From contig CAILKP010000053.1 of the NCBI GenBank assembly GCA_903834785.1, positions 22,084 through 86,083 of the forward strand: DNA of 64,000 bases, written 5' to 3'. Shown one piece after another: positions 43,047 to 55,321 of this stretch (its first letter is position 1; every line of letters starts with the position of its first letter). Both the position numbers and the translations under genes were made by a program. The DNA comes from an uncultured bacterium (GTDB lineage: Bacteria > Planctomycetota > Phycisphaerae > Phycisphaerales > UBA1924). The notes beneath the pieces are model-generated. The model had not been told where the DNA came from, did not search any database, and saw only the letters and a list, made by a program, of their open reading frames with translations.

Positions 43047-44534
43047 TCACTTCACCCTCTCGACCTGCGGCGGCATCCAGCTTCCATCGAGGATGGCCTT
43101 CTCCGACCAGTAGCAGCGGATGTAGAGCGAGAACGTGCCGTCCGGCGCGGGCACCCAGTTCGTTTCCTTGTCCTTGCCGGGCGACTTATTCCCGAAGTAG
43201 AGCGTGAGCGAACCGTCGGCGTTGTGTTGCAGGAACGACATGCTCTTGGTGCCCAGCGAATAACGGTTGAGCGCATTGGGATGGAACAGGTGATGCTCGT
43301 TGTAGAGCGTCAGCGACCAGAACCCCTTGACCGGCGGTTCCTGACCTTTGGGGAAGGTGACGGTGTAATTGTTCTTGCCGTTAAGCTGGTTCCCAGCGCT
43401 GTCGTCGTCGCGGTAGATGTACTTGGTCTCGTTAGGCTTGTTGTCGTACATGTTGGACTTGGCGGTGCCGGTGCGGTTGAGGTAATCCGTGCCCCACTGG
43501 GCGTTGTTCACCGGTGAGTACCAGCCATTGCCGGCCGAGCGGCCGTTCAGTTTCCACTGGAAGAGCGGGGCAATGAGTTCCTTGTCGGCGGCGACGAAGG
43601 ACTCCACCAGCGCCTTCTTGACTTCCGGATCCTTCTCGGCGGCCTCAAAGACGGAGTTGATCCAGCCGTAGAGCGATTCCTCGCCGGGCAGCGGCGGCAC
43701 CAGTTTCATCACGCTGGGGAGCTGCTCGTAGTATTTCTCCGGCTGCACCCACTTGGTCTCGCCGCCCGGGCCGGGCGGCACCGGGAAGTGCGGTACCTTG
43801 CTCCAGTCGGTGGTCTTCATCTTGCCATCGAATTTGCTCAGCGGGTAGAACATGACCGCGCTGAGCACCGGCTGCACCGCCTTGGTATCCTCGGCGTTGT
43901 CCCCCTTGAAAACGCGCGGCGCGGTGAACGCCAGTTCGGTCGACGAGCGCACCACCGCCGAGATCCCCTCGGGTTTTTCGCCCTTCCAGTTCGGCCCGAC
44001 CATCATGTAGAAGCCGGGCTTCGTGCCATAGGGCTTGCCGATCTCGGCGAACTCGTCGGTGCGCGCGTCGTAGATCGCATAGACCCAGAAGCGGTCGCCG
44101 AAGTCCGGCACTTGGAAGACGATCGGTTCCTTGTCCAGCGCGAAGTAGCCCGCGCCGTACGCCACGTCCTGGTTGGGACAGGCGACAAACGTCTGGTCCG
44201 GCTTGATGTAATCGTTGAGCATGGCGTTGTAGCCCACCGGGGCCATCGGGACCGTGCCGCCGTTCCACCCGGGCACGTTGCCGTTCTGGCTGGTGATATA
44301 GGCGAACCCGGCCCGGCGGTTGTGCGAGTTGACCATCGCATAACCCCAGACGTAGGCCATCTTGCCGACCATCTGGACATATTCCTTGGTCATGTTGGTG
44401 CCGGCGGCGGGACCGGGCACATCGGCCGCGGTTTCCGGAAGCCGCACTTGCTGCGCCTGCGTGCTCGTGATCGTCAGAGCGCCAACGAGCGCGGCGGCGA
44501 GACGTATACGGGTCGTCGTGAGTCCTGGCTTCAA
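43047..44534 (-). CDS. DUF1254/DUF1214 exported protein (paralog)
   Basis: Protein of 495 residues with a signal peptide ending near TQA-QQV. DUF1254 features: NSHNRRAGFAYITSQNGNVPG and ACPNQDVAYGAGYFALDKEP; DUF1214 features: GFWSLTLYNEHHLFHPN and DGSLTLYFGNKSPG. Together with the downstream paralog it forms a two-gene unit. The overall similarity is limited to the family core, so duplication was not recent. The proteins are predicted to be periplasmic. Confidence 0.86.
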   Translation of the reverse strand: MKPGLTTTRIRLAAALVGALTITSTQAQQVRLPETAADVPGPAAGTNMTKEYVQMVGKMAYVWGYAMVNSHNRRAGFAYITSQNGNVPGWNGGTVPMAPVGYNAMLNDYIKPDQTFVACPNQDVAYGAGYFALDKEPIVFQVPDFGDRFWVYAIYDARTDEFAEIGKPYGTKPGFYMMVGPNWKGEKPEGISAVVRSSTELAFTAPRVFKGDNAEDTKAVQPVLSAVMFYPLSKFDGKMKTTDWSKVPHFPVPPGPGGETKWVQPEKYYEQLPSVMKLVPPLPGEESLYGWINSVFEAAEKDPEVKKALVESFVAADKELIAPLFQWKLNGRSAGNGWYSPVNNAQWGTDYLNRTGTAKSNMYDNKPNETKYIYRDDDSAGNQLNGKNNYTVTFPKGQEPPVKGFWSLTLYNEHHLFHPNALNRYSLGTKSMSFLQHNADGSLTLYFGNKSPGKDKETNWVPAPDGTFSLYIRCYWSEKAILDGSWMPPQVERVK

Positions 44535-44847
44535 GTTAGTTCTCCGTTTGCTGGTCGATTACCGGTGCAATTCGTCTCCTACACCGTGTGGCGACACTAT
44601 AGATCGCCGCGCAGAGGCCTAGCAAGGCTGTGAAGAAGCCGCGTACGCACGCGCGGGAGCCGCAATCGACGCCGAACTCGTTCGACGGTGCATCGGGCTC
44701 AAACAGCTGGACCGCTTGTTCAGCCATTCAAGTGCAACGCAGTTCAAATCCTGGCAACAGTCAGCCCGAATTGGCCCGATTTGAGACGATCCGCAACCGG
44801 TGTTTGAACTTCACCCGCCGCGGCCCAACTCCTGTCCCTGTAACGAG
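44535..44847. other. Spacer between DUF1254 operon and tRNA-Pro terminator
   Basis: Contains a segment GCAGTTCAAATCCTGGCAAC near 44739-44758 and GTGTTTGAACTTCACCC near 44800, both resembling tRNA T-arms, but no complete tRNA can be folded from either. No gene is recognised. Confidence 0.4.
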
Positions 44848-44879
44848 AAAGCCCTTCGATGTGCTCATCGAAGGGCTTT
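44848..44879 (-). terminator. Terminator of tRNA-Pro
   Basis: Perfect 14-bp stem (44848-44861 with 44866-44879) with a 4-nt loop, ending in TTT on the minus strand, 14 bp after the tRNA 3' end. Confidence 0.85.
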
Positions 44880-44889
44880 ACTCTCGAAC

Positions 44890-44967
<78 letters not shown>

Positions 44968-44992
44968 ATATTGGCGTCAAAGAGGGAAAGAG

Positions 44993-44998
44993 AGTATA
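44993..44998 (-). promoter_or_regulatory. Likely -10 element of tRNA-Pro
   Basis: TATACT on the minus strand, 26 bp before the mature 5' end of tRNA-Pro. No convincing -35 was found at the standard distance. Confidence 0.4.
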
Positions 44999-45128
44999 GG
45001 CCGGACACCGGCTCAATGTGCCCGATGCCGCGTTCCGCCGGGTGATTGTCGACAGGATCATCCCATCGGATCGCCCGCAAACACCCGGCCGCGGGCTGTT
45101 TCCGTCGCGCCGGACCTGACAGACCGAT

Positions 45129-46214
45129 TCAGTTCGGATTCCGCGGCGTGCCCCGGTCGGCACTGAAATCGGGAATCTCGGAGTACACGTTATCGGCCTC
45201 TGTCCGGGGGTCGCCATCGGGGCCCACGGAGTAGAAGTACGGGCGGCCGTTGCGGCACAGGCCTTCATCGGCATCGCCTACCAGGTCCTTGGGCGTCGCA
45301 CCGCGGGGCATGCCCAGCGGCCTGCCGCGGCGGGTCAGACGCAGCTCGCTGTTGGCGTTGATCGCCACCGAGCCGTACGGGTCGTACCACGTCGGGTTAA
45401 ACGGCAGCGGCACGGCCTGATCATCCGGGCCGGCGATCCACTCGCCTTCGCGGGCGGCGTTGGGCACATCGAACCCGCCATAGCCGCCATGGGCCAGCGG
45501 GCTGACAAACCGCATCGGAAAGCCGAACGCATCGCGGAGCACAGGGCCCTCGATCAGCCGCGTTGAGGGAGTCAGCGTCACCGAAACACCGCCGCCGCTC
45601 GCGTTGCTGCGCACCGCGTTCCAGCCGAAGGCCGGCACTCGCTCGCGGCGGAGCAGCTTGGGGTCGATGCCGCTGAGCTTCTGCTCCAGCGGCACAACTT
45701 CGCTCATCGCCAGCAGCAGCAGCGTCAGCGAGGGCTGCGAGGCATCGCCCACGCGGTCGGCATCCCTACCGGCGATCTGAAACTGATTGGTACGATTACC
45801 TGATGGGACCGCCGGATCCAGCGGAGGCCAGCCCAAGTTGCCGCTGCCGTTCATCACGCGGCCATCAAGCCGGGCATCCACGATCGGTGCGATGAACGCT
45901 TCGTTGTCGGTGATGCTCTGGCCATAGATGGAGATCTGCTGCGGGCGTGCACCCACAGGCGTAGCAGGAGTTCGCTCCACAAAACCTATAGCCTGCGGAT
46001 AGCGGGCCTGCGTCTGCACCTGGTAATCTTCAAAGATGTTCTCGATGGCGCGGATCACGCCCGCCGTGCTCCGCTCCTTGTTGGCCGAGAGCACCTTGGT
46101 GCCCACCACCAGCAGCACCGCCAGCAGCGACATGAAGATCACCATCGCGATCAGAAGCTCAAAGAGCGTAAAGCCGCGGCTGGTTGTGGCACGTGCGTGC
46201 TGTGTCGTGTTCAT
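45129..46214 (-). CDS. Prepilin-type N-terminal methylation domain protein (pseudopilin-like)
   Basis: Protein of 361 residues. The N terminus has a type IV prepilin/pseudopilin signal: short basic leader, then G-FTLFELLIAMVIFMSLLAVLLVV with Glu at +5 of the mature form. The remainder is unlike known pilins and has no further domain. Such proteins are common in planctomycetes and are processed by prepilin peptidase, then assembled by a type II secretion-like system. The ATG at 46214 places the leader as usual. No other secretion genes are present in the window. Confidence 0.85.
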   Translation of the reverse strand: MNTTQHARATTSRGFTLFELLIAMVIFMSLLAVLLVVGTKVLSANKERSTAGVIRAIENIFEDYQVQTQARYPQAIGFVERTPATPVGARPQQISIYGQSITDNEAFIAPIVDARLDGRVMNGSGNLGWPPLDPAVPSGNRTNQFQIAGRDADRVGDASQPSLTLLLLAMSEVVPLEQKLSGIDPKLLRRERVPAFGWNAVRSNASGGGVSVTLTPSTRLIEGPVLRDAFGFPMRFVSPLAHGGYGGFDVPNAAREGEWIAGPDDQAVPLPFNPTWYDPYGSVAINANSELRLTRRGRPLGMPRGATPKDLVGDADEGLCRNGRPYFYSVGPDGDPRTEADNVYSEIPDFSADRGTPRNPN

Positions 46215-46433
46215 GGTCAACCTCGAAAGTTCTTCACCGCGCCGGGCAGATCCGCCGGGCGTGCCAACACCACCAGAAGCATGCATCGGTCCGATGGACG
46301 GCACCCGATGCAGGCATGCAGGATAACGCCTCGCGTGCCTGTACGCAGCGGCGGCGGTTTGGGTTTCATTTGGTTTGCGGATTTCTGGTCTTCCTGCCGC
46401 CGGGGCTCGCCACAGCCCTGCGGCAGACGAAAA

Positions 46434-46464
46434 CGGCCGCCCCGGACAGGTTCCGGGGCGGCCG
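46434..46464 (-). terminator. Terminator of secA
   Basis: A 13-bp stem (46434-46446 with 46452-46464) with a 5-nt loop, followed on the minus strand by GTTTTCG-type T residues, 41 bp after the secA stop. Confidence 0.75.
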
Positions 46465-46504
46465 AAGAGTGACTCATCACAGGGTTGGGTGGTCCCGAGG
46501 GGCG

Positions 46505-50593
<4,089 letters not shown>

Positions 50594-50911
50594 GACGTGA
50601 ACCTTGATGCCCGGTGCGTATCACTCGGGCCGAAAACCGAAAGCTGGTAATGGTGGGTGTCCCGCTCTCCGCCGCCCCGCCCTCCGGCTCGCCTGCACAC
50701 CCAGCCGCGGCAGGGGCCGAGACCGAGAACAGCAGCGAACAAAGAAACAGCGGAAACACCGGATTGCCGGGAACGAACGCCGCAGGACGATGGTCAGCGC
50801 CGCACACGGGCGGCTGCTGAATCGTGATGCAGGCGAGGGTTTGTCGAGTCGGTGCCGTGGCGGGAACGTGTTCCCGCGATCGGCCGGTGGCAGCAGGCCT
50901 TGTCGGCCACT
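50594..50911. other. Spacer upstream of secA
   Basis: About 320 bp between secA and a divergent or tandem minus-strand small gene. No promoter or RNA fold is obvious. Confidence 0.4.
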
Positions 50912-51286
50912 TCAGCACGCCGGCGGCGGCAGGCTCGTCTGCAGCTCACTGACGAGCATCGACGGACGGCCGACCGAGGTCGCCGCCATCTGGGTGAAGA
51001 CGCCATCTGCCCGCCGGGCGGCGGACAGCACATTCAATCGTGATTCCGCCCCGGGCACAATCCGCTGCCGGGCCTGGCGACGCTGCACCACCATCGGCGG
51101 TGGGGGGGCCGCTTCCCGCCAACTTGGCAGGCCCGCGGGATTTCCCGATGCCGCCATCAGGGCCAGTCGGTCCACCGGGCTCGCCGCGGCAAGGGTCGCC
51201 ACAAGCACCAGAGCCAGCCCGGCGATCACCTGCCGGGGGAGGCCGGCAATCGCAGGTCGAGTCAGGTTGGCTGGGCGGTCAGACAT
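50912..51286 (-). CDS. Hypothetical exported protein
   Basis: Protein of 124 residues. The N terminus (about residues 10-34) is a plausible signal: LPRQVIAGLALVLVATLAAA. The rest is Pro/Ala-rich, without a recognised domain; the end PPPAC is unusual. The frame is open further upstream, but the ATG at 51286 places the signal correctly. It lies upstream of secA on the same strand, 318 bp away. Confidence 0.5.
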   Translation of the reverse strand: MSDRPANLTRPAIAGLPRQVIAGLALVLVATLAAASPVDRLALMAASGNPAGLPSWREAAPPPPMVVQRRQARQRIVPGAESRLNVLSAARRADGVFTQMAATSVGRPSMLVSELQTSLPPPAC

Positions 51287-51376
51287 TGCGTCGGAGTCGA
51301 AACAATCGGCATGCCGCGGCAGGTGGCACCAGCCCCTGACGCGGTTTTGCTCCAAGTCGTCTAAACTATATGAGAA

Positions 51377-51419
51377 CCGGAGCCCCCATCCGGGGCCCCC
51401 AGCCGCCTTGAAGCGGGGG
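51377..51419 (+). other. C-rich foldable leader upstream of the TSCPD gene
   Basis: CCGGA-GCCCCCA-TCCGG forms a hairpin with a C5 loop (51377-51393), then GGCCCCC and a later GGGGG (51415-51419) can pair with either C run. The segment lies 140-190 bp before the ATG and could be an untranslated regulatory leader. Function unknown. Confidence 0.3.
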
Positions 51420-51562
51420 AAAATGTGATCCAACATGACCGGAGTGGACGAAACCGACCTACAACATGTGGTGGCATTGCGTTGTTATGCCACAAGACCG
51501 GCCCGCGGCACGGGCTCGGTTTCAGGTCCGTTCTCGGTTATTTCCGTCGCCAGCGGTCAAGG

Positions 51563-51964
51563 ATGACCCTCGAAATGAATGCACGTCGCTTCTCCCTGCC
51601 GGCCACCCGCCGCTCCATCACGCACAAGTTTGTCGTCGGCGGCCACGAGGGCTACCTCACCGTCGGCATGCACCCCGATGGCGCCCCCGGCGAGATCTTC
51701 ATCAAGATCGCCAAGGACGGCTCCACCCTCTCGGGCATGTGCCAGGCCTTCTGCCGCGCCTTCTCGCTGAGTCTGCAGTACGGCCTGACCGTCGAAGAAT
51801 CAGTCTCGCGCTTCAAGAACATGCGCTTCGAACCCATGGGCGCAACGAGCAACCCCGAGATCCCCGAGGCGGCCAGCATCGTCGACTATGTCGCGCGCTT
51901 CCTGGAACTGCACTTTGTCAGCCGCCCCAAGGCCAAGCTGGCCCTGGCCGAAGCGTTCGCGTGA
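51563..51964 (+). CDS. TSCPD domain protein (ribonucleotide reductase C-terminus-like)
   Basis: Protein of 133 residues. Residues about 10-125 match the TSCPD domain found at the C terminus of B12-dependent ribonucleotide reductases (HKFVVGGHEGYLTVGMHPDGAPGEIFIKIAKDGSTLSGMCQAF). As a stand-alone protein its role is unknown; it could act in trans with a reductase elsewhere, or in an unrelated way. Cys residues are at CQAFC. ATG 51563 or 51575 are both possible; AAGGA lies upstream of the latter. The TSCPD family name reflects a conserved motif and is not a function. Confidence 0.82.
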   Translation: MTLEMNARRFSLPATRRSITHKFVVGGHEGYLTVGMHPDGAPGEIFIKIAKDGSTLSGMCQAFCRAFSLSLQYGLTVEESVSRFKNMRFEPMGATSNPEIPEAASIVDYVARFLELHFVSRPKAKLALAEAFA

Positions 51965-52171
51965 ATCGTCGCTAGAAGTCGTTCGTTCAACCGGGAGCCC
52001 GATGCGGTAGCGCTCAGCCGGTGATAGCCGCTGCGCCCGACGCCAATCGCTTGCACGCAAGCGTGTCCTGGCACCGCAACGCGGTGTCGGTCCATAGCGT
52101 CGGGTCGCCGCGGAGCGGCACCCGACGAATCCCGCGTGGCCCGAACTGCCCCACCGCGCAGTGGTGGAGGC

Positions 52172-52657
52172 TCATCGCGGTTCGAACCGGATCGTGCGCT
52201 GGGTCGCATACTCCAAGAAGACTGGTCGATACCGCTTGAGTGAGACATAAGCTCCAGACATGCCTTGTGAGTAAATGACCGGTCCAAGTGGCTTGTCAAA
52301 GGCGCCTATTCCGACAATTGCTCCATCCTTCGAGAAGACAAAGCCACTAACCGGATTGCCGGAGAGAAACGCCAGCTCACCTTCCCAAGCGTGCTGGTTC
52401 TTGTACATGTCAGCGCCAAACTCGATTTTGCCTGTCATGTAGTCTGGCGTTGGAAACATAACTTCAATATCGCCTTCGAGTCCAAATGGATCAATGCCCT
52501 GCCCGAAGAGCAATTCAGCAGCGCCTGGCTTCGGTTCCGAAGTCTGCTTGAGAAATGCACCGCGGATCAAGAATCCAGCTAGGCCACTAAAGAGGGATAT
52601 GAGCAGAATGGAAAAGATGAACGCGCGCGTGCTCACCTGTTGATTGTCTTTGAACAT
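52172..52657 (-). CDS. Hypothetical membrane-anchored protein
   Basis: Protein of 161 residues. A single N-terminal hydrophobic helix (AFIFSILLISLFSGLAGFLI) anchors a soluble domain (LFGQGIDPFGLEGDIEVMFP..., GELAFLSGNPVSGFVF) with no recognised family. The ATG at 52657 fits the anchor; an earlier one at 52675 is possible. Its base composition is less GC-rich than that of adjacent genes. Confidence 0.55.
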   Translation of the reverse strand: MFKDNQQVSTRAFIFSILLISLFSGLAGFLIRGAFLKQTSEPKPGAAELLFGQGIDPFGLEGDIEVMFPTPDYMTGKIEFGADMYKNQHAWEGELAFLSGNPVSGFVFSKDGAIVGIGAFDKPLGPVIYSQGMSGAYVSLKRYRPVFLEYATQRTIRFEPR

Positions 52658-52913
52658 GGCGTATCTCAAGAACATGCTAATCTCGAAGATGAAGCTAGGG
52701 CTACGCATTGGCTTGCGATGGGACCGTCCCCGCTCCTGCCGGCCTGCTGTTCGGGGGCGGTTGTCTGGCTTTGGCTCTGCATCCTCAGCTCCATCAGTTC
52801 GGCTCACGGCCGGCGCCTTGCGGAGGGGCCACCCCCTCTGGGCTGCGCCGAGGATAGCGAGTCGCGATCGCGCCCGGCTGAAACCCACCCGGACGCGCTC
52901 GGAAGAACCTGCC

Positions 52914-53018
52914 ATGAAGTGCAACTGCAAGACCAGCGGTATGTCCGCCCTCATTCTGGGAATCGGTGCCGGCTTCGCGTTCCTTGTTGGCCTGGGCATG
53001 GCCTTCGGTGTCATCTGA
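52914..53018 (+). CDS. Small single-span membrane protein
   Basis: A 34-residue frame, MKCNCKTSGMSALILGIGAG then a Gly-rich hydrophobic helix ending FLVGLGMAFGVI. It has a CxC near the start and GxxxG-like spacing suited to helix packing. GGAAG lies a few bases upstream of the ATG. A hairpin follows at 53057-53089. No family is recognised, and translation is unproven. Confidence 0.45.
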   Translation: MKCNCKTSGMSALILGIGAGFAFLVGLGMAFGVI

Positions 53019-53056
53019 CTCCAACGGTCCCTGCTTGCGCCTCCCACCAAAACGCA

Positions 53057-53089
53057 CACGACCGCCCGGCTTGCGGCCGAGCGGTCGTG
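53057..53089 (-). terminator. Hairpin between small ORF and recombinase, probably recombinase terminator
   Basis: CACGACCGC/GCGGTCGTG 9-bp stem with an inner GC-rich hairpin. On the minus strand it is followed by TGCGTTTTGG, so it most likely ends the recombinase transcript. Confidence 0.6.
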
Positions 53090-53124
53090 GTAGGTAACAC
53101 TTCTTCTGTTCTTACGCCAGCTCT

Positions 53125-54168
53125 TTAGCCGGCGTTCGCACGCGGGTGCGCCTCGTCGTACGTGGCCTTGATGCGCTGGGCCGTCAGGTGCGTGTACACC
53201 TGGGTGGTGCTCAGCGACTGGTGGCCCAGCAACTCCTGCACGCTGCGCAGGTCGGCACCGTTTTCCAGCAGGTGCGTCGCGAAACTGTGACGCAGGGTGT
53301 GGGGGCTGATCTTGGGATCAAGCCCGGCTTCCTTGAGGTACTTGTCCAACTTGCGGCGGACCGAGCGGCTGCTCATCCGGCCCCCGTGCTTGTTCAGGAA
53401 CAGCGGCTTGTTGGCGCCGTCGGCGTTCCACTGGCCGGCAAAGCGGCTGTCGGCACGCACCATCGTCACATAGCGCTTCACAGCGGCCAGGGCGTGGCTG
53501 CCCAGCGGCACCATGCGCTCGCGCTTGCCCTTGCCGCGGACGCGGAGGGCCTCGCCGTTCTCGTCAAGGTCATCAAAGTTCAGGTCAACCAGTTCGCTGA
53601 CGCGCAGGCCGGTGGAGTACAGCGTCTCGAGCATCGCGCGGTCGCGCAGGCCCAGCACGTCCTTGTCCGACGGCGTGATCAGCAGCTTCTCGATCTGCTC
53701 CATGCTCACGGCCTTGGGCAGGCGCTTGCCCTGCTTGGGCGTGCGGATGGCCAGCATCGGGTTGGTCCCCGAAACGCCGCGCTTCTCAGCCCACTTAAAG
53801 AAGGAGCGGAGCGTGGCAATCTTGCGGGCCATGGTGGCCGGCGAGTAGTCGTTGGTGCCCAGGTGGCCCAGGAAGTTGCGCAGCGTGTCGGTGCTGGCAT
53901 CCAGGATGCTCACCGTGATGGACTTGGGGCTGCCGATGGAGGCAATCACCGTGCCCGAGCCGCCAGCCTTGGCAGCCCGCTGGTCAAACGCGGCCTTCTC
54001 GGCAGGCGTGTCGATCGGCGTGCCCTGCTGCTGGGCAACCCAGTCCACCAGCTGGCGCAGGTCGGCGCCATAGCAGCGCGCGGTATACCCGGAGAAGTGC
54101 CGCTCGTTGGAGAGGTAGTTGAGGAATCCGTCGACGACGGGCAAGTTGGGTTGAACTGTCGCATCCAT
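53125..54168 (-). CDS. Tyrosine recombinase (XerC/XerD-like)
   Basis: Site-specific recombinase of about 347 residues. The catalytic set is complete: STGLRVSEL (Arg), RGKGKRERMVPL (Lys), SPHTLRHSFATHLL (His, Arg), LLGHQSLSTTQVYTHL (His, Tyr). The N-terminal SAM-like core-binding domain contains an insertion of about 40 residues (DTPAEKAAFDQRAAKAGGSG region) not seen in standard XerD. This is most likely the chromosome dimer-resolution recombinase rather than a mobile element integrase. ATG 54168 or 54195 are possible starts. No dif-like site is recognised nearby. Confidence 0.87.
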   Translation of the reverse strand: MDATVQPNLPVVDGFLNYLSNERHFSGYTARCYGADLRQLVDWVAQQQGTPIDTPAEKAAFDQRAAKAGGSGTVIASIGSPKSITVSILDASTDTLRNFLGHLGTNDYSPATMARKIATLRSFFKWAEKRGVSGTNPMLAIRTPKQGKRLPKAVSMEQIEKLLITPSDKDVLGLRDRAMLETLYSTGLRVSELVDLNFDDLDENGEALRVRGKGKRERMVPLGSHALAAVKRYVTMVRADSRFAGQWNADGANKPLFLNKHGGRMSSRSVRRKLDKYLKEAGLDPKISPHTLRHSFATHLLENGADLRSVQELLGHQSLSTTQVYTHLTAQRIKATYDEAHPRANAG

Positions 54169-54308
54169 GGCCTGTTCTCCCGCGGCATTGGGCACGCCGC
54201 GTACTGCTGTCTATTCGATAATCAAAACCTGTCGGTTCGCTTCTCGGGCGTTTCCTGACACGTCTTGATATCCAAACCCGTATCGTATCCTTCGATACGG
54301 GAAAACCC

Positions 54309-55121
54309 TTACTTCCCTCGACGCTCCGCGTCGGCGGTCCGGGACACCCGGAGCCGCTCCTCCTGCACGAGTCGGTACACAGTCCACCACGAGGCGAACT
54401 GGTTGTACAAGTCAGCGTTGGCCAAATAGCCCTTCCAGCCCAGCGCGGTGCTCGGCTCGGTGCGGCCCTCGGCGTAACGCTTCACATTCATCTGCACGCC
54501 CTGGTCCCGGGCATCAAGCATCTCGCTGACCACCGTCAGCGGCTGCTCCCGGAACAGGCCGTTGTTCACTGCGGCTTCCGTCCCCGCCGTCTGCATTGCC
54601 ATCGGGTCACCCGCGCCGCCGCGGCTGCCGGCCAGTCTGCCCTCCGACCCGAACAGCGCCAGGGTAAGCCCCAGTTTCGGCGGGTCATACGGGTCGTACG
54701 CGGTCACTGTTCCAACGACCAATCCGTCGATGCCAAGCGCCCGCGCCAGCCGCCGTGCATCAGCCGGTGACGACACCGTGCTCAGCCCCAGCGCCCGCAT
54801 CGCCTGCAGCGTGCGGTTGGTCGGCAGGCAGGTGATGCCCTTGACCTCGTCAAACTTCTGCACCACCAGATCCGTCAGCGCCATGCTGTCAACCGATGCG
54901 GTTCCCGATTCGTTGCGAAGCGGGGCCACAGCCAGCAGCACCTCACCGGCGGCCAGCGAGTAGGGTGAGACAATCTGTTCCGCCGGCACCAGTTCCGGCC
55001 CGCTCTGGCAACCGCCGAGCAGCAGTGCCGCCAGGGCCACGCCCGCGGCAGCAAGCGACCGCGCAGCATCCGGGCGGGTGTTGGCGGCGGGGCGGCGGAT
55101 TGTCAATGCCAGGGAGATCAT
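54309..55121 (-). CDS. Hypothetical lipoprotein
   Basis: Protein of 270 residues with a lipobox LLLGGC near residue 37. The remainder (VLLAVAPLRNESGTASVD, LVVQKFDEVKGITCLPTNRTLQAMRALG, ALGIDGLVVGTVTAYDPYDPPKLGLTLALF) resembles proteins that assemble or measure envelope components by a curli-like/FlgT-like fold, but no family can be named with confidence. Downstream of a TolB-like gene on the same strand with a 200-bp gap. Confidence 0.7.
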   Translation of the reverse strand: MISLALTIRRPAANTRPDAARSLAAAGVALAALLLGGCQSGPELVPAEQIVSPYSLAAGEVLLAVAPLRNESGTASVDSMALTDLVVQKFDEVKGITCLPTNRTLQAMRALGLSTVSSPADARRLARALGIDGLVVGTVTAYDPYDPPKLGLTLALFGSEGRLAGSRGGAGDPMAMQTAGTEAAVNNGLFREQPLTVVSEMLDARDQGVQMNVKRYAEGRTEPSTALGWKGYLANADLYNQFASWWTVYRLVQEERLRVSRTADAERRGK

Positions 55122-55321
55122 GTCGGGAGTCGTCTGTTCAGTCACAGTGGGCAGAGCGGGGTCAAATGGGGGCGAGCGTACGGGCCTTCCAGATGACGCG
55201 CTGGCCGGATTGTCTTGCGATGAGCGGGGGATCTTTCGGAGTATGCCTGATGCGGTTTTCTGCAGCAAGCGGGTGTACGTGGCCCGAGGGTGATGGCGTC
55301 ACAGCCCGCGGGTCGGTCGGA

